A DNA stretch of 13,723 bases, from positions 1 through 13,723 of the forward strand of contig JANBQS010000670.1 in NCBI GenBank assembly GCA_027577415.1, written 5' to 3'. Each line of letters begins with the position of its first letter. Within the stretch, counting starts at the first letter, position 1. Shown piece by piece: positions 1 to 6,354 of the stretch. Both the position numbers and the translations under genes were made by a program. The notes under the pieces are model-generated. The model saw only the letters and a list, made by a program, of their open reading frames with translations, was not told the origin of the DNA and did not search any database. Source of the DNA: Coemansia sp. RSA 922 (lineage: Eukaryota > Kickxellomycota > Kickxellomycetes > Kickxellales > Kickxellaceae).

Positions 1-1635
1 GGTGAAACGGCTGGCAAAGGCTCTGACGACATCATTGGCGAGTCAGTCACAATTGGTACCGAAATTAGTTGACTTGGCATTGAACTAACAACATCTGCCG
101 ATGGCTTGTCGCTCTGAGTCAACGCTGTCATAACTGATAGACCTTCAGATGTTGGCACTAAATTGCTAACGGTTGGCAGAGCATCCGCGCTAGCACTGGA
201 CATTAGCCCGGCAATGCCACCCGAGAACGAGACCCCGGCAGACATGCCAATAGACAATGATTGCTCTTGCTGTGCTACTGACGACCCGTACGCGCCAGCA
301 AAAATACTACCCAATCCACCAAAGCCCGGGAAAGGAGTAGCCTCTGCACTCGAAATGCTTGATGACTGCATCGACATGTAAGGCGACCAAGGAGCAAAGG
401 CAGTATCGAGGGCGGATGCTGAGGCGGAGGCCGAAATGGCACCCGCCGAGGTAGCAGACAAAGCAACACTGGCTGTGACAATGGGTGCAGCAGAGGCAAT
501 TGGCTCAGAGGAAGGTGAAGAAGCTGGTATCGCCGAGTCGCCTGTCACGGCAGACTTGCTTGAGATATTCACAGAATTTTCGCTATCGCTTGCGGTGACC
601 AAGGAAGCTGAGGGTTCTGGCGAACTTGCACTGATGACCTGACTGCTAGGTTGCTCAGACGAATCACTGAGCGAGGGTATTTCGGTTGAGAGTATTTCCT
701 CGGTTATACTAATTGGCGCAGCAGCAGTTGCACCCGAGCGATGAAGTATACCAATAGTGCCAACTGCTAGGAAGCCTATAAGTTATACTCCGCAATAAAA
801 CTGCTTGGTTAGCATAGTGGTTGCAAAATGTACAAACAATAAGCAACATAATATCAATTTATGCTTGCCACTTACCAGAGGCTTGGCCATTAAATGCGCC
901 CTGGCTGTAAAGCTGTTCAATGGCGCTGTTAATCAAGTTGCTAGCACTAGCACTAGCACCGCTAAGAGGAATACTAGTTGATTCGATATTGACTGGAGTT
1001 GACGACAATGGCACGCTGGCAACACTAGAGGAGGGGGCGATGCTTAATTCTGTTCCTGTCGTAGAGACACTCTCGGTAGGAGAGATATCCTGCGTAACAA
1101 GTGATGAGGTTGCCTCTGACTCGCTAGCCACGGTTGGAGAACCAGATACGCCTATTGAGTCGACTGGAAGCATAAAGGTTTCGTGAGCAACCGACTCTCC
1201 AGGAAGGATGACTTCAACTTGAGTGACAGGCGGTGCTTGACCACCCTCAATGGTCACTGCATTGATCTGGCTGAATGGTACGCTGCCGTGAGCATTCTTG
1301 GGCGACTTTACTTGCACTTCCAAATAATATCCTGGGCCGACGAGTGGCAGAGGAAGGTCAAGTGGTTCCATTGTGTCAGACAGCTTCTCTAGAGCGTCAG
1401 CAACAATCTCTAGCGCCATATTGTATGGCTCTAACTCAAAGTTGAACAAGGGCTCGTAAGAGCCAGACGGCTCAGCCGAGTGAGCCTCTTGGGAAGACCG
1501 TGGCGGGACGAACTCCACCACTGTGTCGGATGGAGAAGTTGCGCTGTCCTCAGCAGCCGAGGCTGGAGAGGCGCTATCTTTTTGTGCTTGAGCGACAGCC
1601 GCTGAGAGAAACAGGAACAACGCGAGTACTTTCAT
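1..1635 (-). CDS. Secreted/surface Ser-Ala-Thr-rich protein, two exons, 3' end off the window
   Basis: The model is exon 1 at 1635-876 and exon 2 at 775-1, running off the left edge; about 511 residues are visible. The start is the ATG at 1635; the TTG two codons upstream is not a plausible start. Residues 1-18 form a signal peptide (MKVLALFLFLSAAVAQAQ), so the product should enter the secretory pathway. A Ser/Pro/Asp-rich stretch follows, then a better-ordered part (about residues 60-160) with hydrophobic and aromatic positions, then a long low-complexity region rich in Ser, Ala, Thr, Val and Pro that fills the rest of exon 1 and nearly all of exon 2. Such regions are usually O-mannosylated in fungal wall or surface proteins; that is inference. 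Exon 2 has no stop over 775 bases and keeps the same composition, and the splice phase fits (exon 1 ends with one base of a Gly codon). Whether there is a GPI signal or C-terminal membrane anchor cannot be seen. I do not recognise the family. Confidence 0.75.
776..875 (-). other. Spliceosomal intron in the Ser/Ala-rich protein gene
   Basis: On the minus strand the donor is CTG|GTAAGT (GT at 875-874) and the acceptor is TTATAG, ending at 776; length 100 bases. A GCTAAC branch-point match lies about 35 bases before the acceptor, the same motif as in the VPS26 intron. Read-through without splicing meets a TAA at 859-861 within six codons, while splicing restores a frame open to the window edge. 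Two further acceptors, ending at 767 (CTAG) and 764 (CAG), also keep the frame. Confidence 0.8.
941..958. repeat. Hexamer tandem repeat (CTAGCA)x3 inside the coding sequence
   Basis: Three perfect copies of CTAGCA stand in tandem. On the minus strand they encode alternating Ala-Ser (GASASAS) in the low-complexity part of the secreted protein. An in-frame hexamer can gain or lose copies without breaking the reading frame. Confidence 0.8.
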
Positions 1636-1887
1636 TGTCAAAAAGAAGATCCAATAAAGATATATAAAAAAGCCTAATGTTCAACAACGAGCAATAAAAG
1701 GAGAGTAGGAAATAATATAATCGAATGACACGTATTTAAAAGCTAAAATGTGGCTCCTGGTTATATTTAACCGCATTTTCAAGTTCAGTGGGTGCCTTTG
1801 CACCGCAGCCCAGGCTATCGGCAATTAGCACAATATCTAGCCAAAATAGATAATCACTGTCATTGCACATACATATCGCTCATTTGT

Positions 1888-1920
1888 AGCAATATAGATC
1901 GCCCAGTAAACGATATTGCT
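1888..1920. repeat. Interrupted inverted repeat in the upstream spacer
   Basis: AGCAATAT (1888-1895) is perfectly inverted as ATATTGCT (1913-1920). A further CG/CG pair (1900-1901 with 1911-1912) extends the stem if a four-base bulge is allowed. It lies about 250 bases upstream of the secreted-protein ATG and could be a dyad protein-binding site; function is not shown. Confidence 0.4.
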
Positions 1921-2019
1921 GCCACGTTAATATGCCAGTAATGGCGCAGGACCGCATGCCAGCAGATGCACGGCATATGAGTAGCTACTGCTACTGCGCT
2001 TATCTTGACGTGTGCTATT

Positions 2020-2063
2020 GCATGCTACTATACTCAATAGGAGAACGTGCGATAGCATGCTAC
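2020..2063. repeat. Direct repeat GCATGCTAC, 35 bases apart
   Basis: GCATGCTAC occurs at 2020-2028 and 2055-2063; the second copy sits in the palindrome TAGCATGCTA (2054-2062 and flanks). Further GCTAC copies occur just upstream (about 1983-1994). The spacing is close to 3.5 helical turns, which could suit paired factor binding, but chance is also possible. Confidence 0.35.
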
Positions 2064-2094
2064 GGAACAGATGTAGATTGAGTGCAACTATACG

Positions 2095-2100
2095 TTTATT
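2095..2100 (-). terminator. Putative polyadenylation signal of CDC8
   Basis: AATAAA on the minus strand, about 82 bases past the CDC8 stop codon and in the right orientation. Fungal polyadenylation signals are loose, so this is a candidate only. Confidence 0.45.
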
Positions 2101-2181
2101 CAAACGGACTGCTAGTGGCAAACACAGGGCGGACTAGCAAGCGCCACCACACCAGCCACTCAGCCACAGTGACTGAAATAA

Positions 2182-2802
2182 CTACGTCCACAGCTTGCCA
2201 ATGGGCGCATCCTTGTGCTGCTTGAGCGCAGTTTTAGTCAGAGCCAATACCTGTCGATGAATCTCGTCGGGGTTCCTGAGGGCGTCGACAACAGACCAAG
2301 ACGCGTCCATCAGGGTAAAGAAATTTACGCGAACCACGATCTGAAACTCTCTTTTCTCGTAGATCTCGTCGCCATAGCCGTCGCGCTTGGCCGCGTCATC
2401 GGGGTGGATGTCAAGGAAAAACACGCGATCGGGCGCAATAAGCCCAACGTCGGGAGCCTTGCACCAATTAAAGCCAAGCTTCTTGGCAGCCGAAAAGGCG
2501 ACACCCGAAAAGGCGTAGCGGTCTACCACGAGAGTAATGCCGTTCTCCAGATCGGTTCGCATCTGGTGCATAGCCTCCCAGCGGTTAGCTGAGAACAGCA
2601 GGTGGATCGCTTCGTCGCTGAGCTGAGTCTTTTGAGTCAGGTACCCATCGATCATCTTTCCAATGGCTGTAGTGCGGTCGGGGAACTTTACGAGCTTGGC
2701 GTTGACTCCCGACTCGGTGAGCGCCTGCACCAAGCGCGTGCTCTGCGTGGTTTTGCCACTGCGGTCACAGCCCTCAAACAGTATGAACAGACCTCGGGCC
2801 AT
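2182..2802 (-). CDS. CDC8: Thymidylate (dTMP) kinase
   Basis: Phosphorylates dTMP to dTDP with ATP, an essential step of dTTP supply for nuclear and mitochondrial DNA synthesis. The protein has 206 residues, close to the yeast and human enzymes. The P-loop is GCDRSGKTT (residues 11-19). KFPDRTT (39-45) and the LSDEAIHLLFSANRWE block (61-76) are family hallmarks. DRY (94-96) lies in the VVDRYAFSGVAFSAAK segment, WCKAPDVGL (113-121) follows, and the lid region DAAKRDGYGDEIYEKREF spans about 136-153. The start is the ATG at 2802, giving MARG before the first beta strand as in relatives; the frame stays open upstream only to a TTG, which would add an unneeded 12-residue leader. No intron. The gene is divergent from VPS26 (295 bases between starts). 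Confidence 0.97.
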   Translation of the reverse strand: MARGLFILFEGCDRSGKTTQSTRLVQALTESGVNAKLVKFPDRTTAIGKMIDGYLTQKTQLSDEAIHLLFSANRWEAMHQMRTDLENGITLVVDRYAFSGVAFSAAKKLGFNWCKAPDVGLIAPDRVFFLDIHPDDAAKRDGYGDEIYEKREFQIVVRVNFFTLMDASWSVVDALRNPDEIHRQVLALTKTALKQHKDAPIGKLWT

Positions 2803-3097
2803 GTTAGCAGTCAGTCGATTACCAAGTAGTCGGTTCAATTTGGGAGTACTGAGTTATAGAAAAAGCGCAAGCAGAAGAAGAAAGAAGAAAGTTGCATAAT
2901 TTGCTAGCGGCTCAGGTAAAAGTGGGCCGGTTTGCGGGTCACCCAGTCACGTCATCGTGGCTCGAGAAGGAGAAAGACCGCCAACTACACCTTCTTTTCT
3001 CTTTGCTGTGGTTTGATATTTATCGCTTTGTACACATTTTTGGTCACATTTGGCGTAGTTGGTCATACTTGGAATACCCACACACTCATTTATACAA
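2803..3097. promoter_or_regulatory. Divergent promoter region between CDC8 and VPS26
   Basis: A 295-base gap between divergent ATGs must hold both promoters. Visible elements are a purine-rich run (about 2860-2890), TCACGTCA at 2947-2954 (an ATF/CREB- or bHLH-like core), a T-rich stretch with TTGATATTTATC (about 3012-3024) and ATTTATAC just before the VPS26 ATG. I see no MluI cell-cycle box (ACGCGT), which controls CDC8 in budding yeast. Site assignments are by eye. Confidence 0.5.
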
Positions 3098-4192
3098 ATG
3101 TCGCTGGCGGTACGTTGTCATTCCAAATCGAAAGGAGGCTAAATTGGCTGTTGTGAGCAACACTAGTCTATGAATTATCACGACGGCTAACACTGTATGT
3201 GTGGAACTTGTATTTTGTAGAGCCTGTTTGGGTTTGGACCCGTTGCCGATGTCAGCGTGATTTTAAATGGCGAAGATGAGCGCCAACAAGTCGAGTACCG
3301 AGCGGGTAAGGACAAACGCGAAAAGGCACCACTGTATTTTGACGGTGAGTCTGTCATTGGCAAAGTGGTAGTGCGCGTGCACGAGGGCAAGCAATTGGAG
3401 CACTACGGCATTAAAGTGCAGTTTATCGGCTGCATCGAGATGTTCTACGACCGCGGCACACACTATGAGTTTGTGTCGCTAGTGCAAGAGCTAGCGGCAC
3501 CCGCTGAGCTCACCAGCACGGCCATGTACAACTTTGAGTTTAAGAACGTCGAGAAGCAGTACGAGAGCTACCACGGAATCAACGTCAAGCTGCGTTACTT
3601 TGTCCAGGCAACGGTATCAAAGCGTGTGGGCGCCATCGCACAGTCCAAGGACATTTGGGTCTACTCGTACCGCGTGCCGCCCGAGGTTAACAGCTCCATA
3701 CGCATGGAGGTGGGTATTGAGGACTGCTTGCACATCGAATTCGAGTACAACAAATCCAAGTACCATCTGAAGGACGTCATCGTAGGCAAGATCTATTTTT
3801 TGCTCGTTCGTATCAAGATCAAACACATGGAGCTATCGATCATCCGGCGCGAAACTACTGGCGCTGCGCCGAACCAGTACAACGAAAGCGAAACGATTAC
3901 AAAGTTTGAGATCATGGACGGTGCCCCAGTGCGAGGCGAGACCATTCCTATCCGCCTCTTCCTGGGCGGCTTCGATCTGACGCCAACGTACCGAGACGTC
4001 AACAAAAAATTCTCAACCAGGTACTATCTGAATCTGGTGCTTATAGACGAGGAAAACAGGCGCTACTTTAAGCAACAAGAGATCACGCTGTACCGGAAAA
4101 ACGAGGGCGAGCGAAAGACTGACAACGACGACGACGACGATGTCGATGATAATAACGTCGATGCCTCTGTCCCAGACACCATCGTCTCTTAA
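3098..4192 (+). CDS. VPS26: Retromer subunit VPS26
   Basis: Arrestin-fold subunit of the retromer (VPS26-VPS35-VPS29), which returns cargo receptors from endosomes to the trans-Golgi or plasma membrane. The model is exon 1 at 3098-3109 (ATG TCG CTG GCG) joined to exon 2 at 3221-4192, giving 327 residues, the same length as human VPS26A. Exon 2 begins [20 protein letters not shown], matching the family's N-terminal FFGP...I-V-L pattern, so this short first exon supplies only MSLA. Conserved blocks include [39 protein letters not shown], the near-invariant [20 protein letters not shown], and [19 protein letters not shown]. The C-terminus is a divergent acidic tail with a GAC/GAT run (4121-4159). 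Convergent with SHY1 downstream. Confidence 0.95.
3110..3220 (+). other. Spliceosomal intron in VPS26
   Basis: Donor GCG|GTACGT at 3110, branch-point match GCTAAC at 3186-3191, acceptor TTTTGTAG ending at 3220; length 111 bases, phase 0. The next possible AG (3222) would shift the frame, so the acceptor is fixed. It removes nearly the whole gap between a four-codon first exon and the conserved N-terminus. Confidence 0.85.
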
Positions 4193-4260
4193 GCCGTATA
4201 TTCTTTACCATTTTCAAATTATCCACTGTAATTGCCACTAGCCACTACCAAATACCTTGT
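4193..4260. terminator. Shared 3' region of convergent VPS26 and SHY1
   Basis: Only 68 A/T-rich bases separate the two facing stop codons. Both transcripts must end here or run into each other's coding sequence. No exact AATAAA is present on either strand. Confidence 0.4.
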
Positions 4261-5178
4261 CTACAAGTCCCGCCCGGCTTTGCTACGTAGCCGCTTAATC
4301 TGGGCAATGGCGCTCCGCGGCTTGCGCAGCGAGATATACAACATGGTGCCAGTGATGGCGGACATTGCATACCAAGTGAGCGTGTACTGGAGGTGGTTGT
4401 TTTTGATGTCGACTAGCGACGGCGCGCCCAAGGGGATTCCATTCCGGGCGTCAAGAATGGCTGCTGCCGCCGACTCTGGCTGAATGACCTCCAGAAGCAC
4501 CTCTTGCGAACCCGTATGCTTGGCCATCAGCTCCAGATCCAAGTTGAACCAATGATTGCTTTCAGGATCCGACTCGGGCATGAAGCTGTTCTTGCCTGGC
4601 GAGCAGCGCACAAAAGCTATTACCGTGACAGGCTCTGTTATTTGCGATTCGGGGCGCAGCTTTGGGTCCTGCAGCTCACGCTTAATCCACCCGCGGTTAA
4701 CTAGCACTCGCGATCCATCTTCGCGCACCAGAGGCGTGACGACGACAAAACCGGGCTCAGACTCGTAAGACCGAGGACCCACCAGCATCTCGTTGGCGTG
4801 GTCATACACACCGTAAACAATGACTCGCCGGTACTCGTTGCGGTTGATCTCCTCAGCGGTTACTCGTAAAGGCAGGGCCACTGGGCGGCGGTGCATCCGG
4901 TCGTTGACATCGTCAAGAAGTGCCATCTTCCACTTGAGGCGCTGGATCTGCCATGTACCCAGTCCAAACGCTATCAGCGGTATCGTGCACAGGCAGATAG
5001 ACTTCCACGAGTACAGCTGGCCCTTCCACTCTGACTCTGAGACTGATTCGTCGGCCTCGAGCTTGTGTGCGTATGTACGAGTCTGTCCCAGCACGCCAGC
5101 TGTCCTTGCATTGTAGCGTGTAGAAAGACGCAAGAGGCGACCAGTATTCAGCGTGCCGAATATAGAGCGTCGAAGCAT
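4261..5178 (-). CDS. SHY1: Cytochrome c oxidase assembly factor, SURF1/SHY1 family
   Basis: Inner mitochondrial membrane factor needed to mature the Cox1 module of complex IV. The protein has 305 residues, about the family's length. Residues 1-35 make an Arg-rich presequence without acidic residues. The two family membrane segments are at about 59-75, ending in the signature FGLGTWQIQRLKWK (71-84), and at about 264-284 within NNHLQYTLTWYAMSA, the second signature. Between them is the intermembrane-space domain with VGPRSYESEPGFVVVTPL and VLVNRGWIKRE. The short basic tail should face the matrix. No intron, ATG start at 5178. DPH5 lies upstream on the same strand, 95 bases away, so the SHY1 promoter must sit in or near that short gap. 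Confidence 0.96.
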   Translation of the reverse strand: MLRRSIFGTLNTGRLLRLSTRYNARTAGVLGQTRTYAHKLEADESVSESEWKGQLYSWKSICLCTIPLIAFGLGTWQIQRLKWKMALLDDVNDRMHRRPVALPLRVTAEEINRNEYRRVIVYGVYDHANEMLVGPRSYESEPGFVVVTPLVREDGSRVLVNRGWIKRELQDPKLRPESQITEPVTVIAFVRCSPGKNSFMPESDPESNHWFNLDLELMAKHTGSQEVLLEVIQPESAAAAILDARNGIPLGAPSLVDIKNNHLQYTLTWYAMSAITGTMLYISLRKPRSAIAQIKRLRSKAGRDL

Positions 5179-5273
5179 GTGAAGTAGGGTAAGAAAAAGA
5201 AATCGATAAATTGCAGAATCTTGAAGAAAAAAAAAAGAGAAAAGATATTTTTTGTTATCCGATCAAAAGCTGC

Positions 5274-6131
5274 CTATTTGTCAATGCCGTAGTCGCGGCG
5301 CAAGACGAGGTTCAGGCCCTCCAGATCAACAGCGTTTTCGCGCAGTACTTCGGCTTCGAGCAAGTGCAAGCGGTGGCCGACAATTACCAGCGAGTGCAGG
5401 GGCTTGCCAAAGTCGACAGTCAGCAGCTGGCGAAGCGTACCAGCCCTGATGACCTGGTCGTCAGAACCTACGCGCGAAACACCCACGGCAAGCGTGTCCT
5501 CAGTGTATGCCTTCTCTTGGCGCTTTTCTTCAATCTCCAACAGCTGCTCAACGGCCTCGTTGACGGTCATGTAGCGCGGAGGCTCGTAGATAAGACGGTT
5601 GCGCATCATGTTCTCCATGGACTGCTCCCGGACCTTGATGTCGAGCAAGCACAGCGTGTGCAAGCCAATGGTGGAGTTTTCCTTGACGCGGTCATAGAAG
5701 CTGTCGGGCCGCCACGACTCTGTGAAAAACACCATGGATATGGTCTGTCCAAAGGCATAGAGCTGCAGGCCAGTGGCACCAATTGCGTTCATGATGCTGG
5801 CGTTGTGGATGGTCTTGACTGGAACTCCAAGCTCACGCGCGCGGATAACCAGATCGGTGTGCGTAGTAGCACCGTACGGGTCGCCGACGACAAGGAACGA
5901 CACGTTGATCTTGTCAGCGTCCTTGAGAATCTCGTCGCTGCACGACTCCACAGTCTCGCGGTAGGCGATGGTGACTTCTTTGCCATAAAAGTCCTCTAGT
6001 CGCTGCTTGTCGACCATCAAAATGCTCGTGTAGCTCTCGAGATACACTCGCTCCGAAGACTTTACTGCCTCGAGGCCCTTCACTGTGATGTCGCGCTCGT
6101 CAGAGAGGCCCAGCCCGATAATGTACAGCAT
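5274..6131 (-). CDS. DPH5: Diphthine methyl ester synthase
   Basis: S-adenosylmethionine-dependent methyltransferase of the diphthamide pathway. It methylates the modified His of elongation factor eEF2 to the diphthine methyl ester in the cytosol. The protein has 285 residues, the same length as human DPH5. It starts with the tetrapyrrole-methylase-type fold ([19 protein letters not shown]). The cofactor-site motif [14 protein letters not shown] is at about 80-95, followed by the block [20 protein letters not shown] and then [18 protein letters not shown]. The middle segment [16 protein letters not shown] and the C-terminal [20 protein letters not shown] also fit. No intron. It diverges from TRM1, leaving at most 223 bases for both promoters. 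Confidence 0.97.
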   Translation of the reverse strand: MLYIIGLGLSDERDITVKGLEAVKSSERVYLESYTSILMVDKQRLEDFYGKEVTIAYRETVESCSDEILKDADKINVSFLVVGDPYGATTHTDLVIRARELGVPVKTIHNASIMNAIGATGLQLYAFGQTISMVFFTESWRPDSFYDRVKENSTIGLHTLCLLDIKVREQSMENMMRNRLIYEPPRYMTVNEAVEQLLEIEEKRQEKAYTEDTLAVGVSRVGSDDQVIRAGTLRQLLTVDFGKPLHSLVIVGHRLHLLEAEVLRENAVDLEGLNLVLRRDYGIDK

Positions 6132-6236
6132 TTATTTCGACAGTTAACCGCTTTGGCGATGCCTCACTGATATTAGTAGTCTGAAAAAAAAAGTATTGAG
6201 CGAAAAGGGCGAAAGACCGAAGGCAAAGTGGAAAGG

Positions 6237-6272
6237 ATGTGCGTCTGGTCCAGCCCGAAAAAAGTTTTCCAG
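6237..6272 (+). CDS. TRM1: Putative first coding exon of TRM1 (alternative N-terminus)
   Basis: ATG at 6237 (A at -3) opens 12 codons, MCVWSSPKKVFQ, ending exactly at CAG|GTAAAC. Joined in phase 0 to 6346, it continues as LLK and then the conserved MDEEY start of TRM1. The 15-residue extension has three Lys, no acidic residue and alternating hydrophobic positions, so it could act as a short mitochondrial targeting signal. Unspliced, the same ATG makes a 29-codon upstream ORF ending at the TAA 6324-6326, 28 bases before the main ATG. Confidence 0.45.
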
Positions 6273-6345
6273 GTAAACGGATCTGATCGCTCTGTCTTTT
6301 GCTCGCGTTTTTTTTATTCTTTTTAAAATTTTGAATATTTGACAG
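6273..6345 (+). other. Putative 73-base intron in the TRM1 leader
   Basis: Donor CAG|GTAAAC, T-rich interior, acceptor ATTTGACAG ending at 6345. It lacks the GCTAAC branch point of the two clearer introns; CTGAT (6283-6287) is the best match but is far from the acceptor. The phase fit to TRM1 supports it; the weak branch point argues for inefficient or optional splicing. Confidence 0.4.
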
Positions 6346-6354
6346 CTACTGAAA

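Larger units (their letters stand above)
1636..2181. promoter_or_regulatory. Long spacer: promoter of the secreted-protein gene and 3' region of CDC8
   Basis: This 546-base spacer has no convincing gene; its one 64-codon open stretch (1927-2121, minus) has no ATG start and odd composition. For the minus-strand gene starting at 1635 it must hold the promoter. TATATA at 1659-1666, a CCAAT at 1651-1655 and A/T-rich TATA-like runs at 1713-1722 and 1733-1740 are visible, the first two very close to the ATG. It also contains an interrupted inverted repeat (1888-1920), a repeated GCATGCTAC (2020-2028, 2055-2063) and the likely polyadenylation signal of CDC8 (2095-2100). No tRNA-like structure was found. 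Confidence 0.5.
6132..6354. promoter_or_regulatory. Divergent promoter region between DPH5 and TRM1
   Basis: The gap is 223 bases to the conserved TRM1 ATG, or only 105 to the upstream ATG at 6237. It contains an A run (6184-6192), an upstream short reading frame starting at 6237 and a T-rich tract (6308-6324). The TRM1-proximal 118 bases read better as an exon, an intron and a leader than as pure promoter. Confidence 0.5.

Noticed and set aside
859..875. Short C-terminus (KWQA and stop) of the secreted protein as the real gene end
   Set aside because: It lies inside a sequence with a perfect GTAAGT donor, branch point and phase-correct acceptor, followed by 775 open bases of matching composition. 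It is more likely intron read-through.
1927..2121. 64-codon minus-strand reading frame in the long spacer
   Set aside because: It starts at TTG, shows no recognisable motif and overlaps simple repeats; likely chance.
2803..2838. N-terminal extension of thymidylate kinase that looks like a mitochondrial leader
   Set aside because: It starts at a TTG, not an ATG. The ATG at 2802 gives the family-type N-terminus. The GCTAAC just before that ATG looks like a branch point, but splicing there would remove the start of a well-conserved protein.
5211..5999. 262-codon plus-strand frame opposite DPH5
   Set aside because: It lies antisense to a complete, conserved DPH5 gene, has no recognised motif and has the composition of a reverse reading of that gene.
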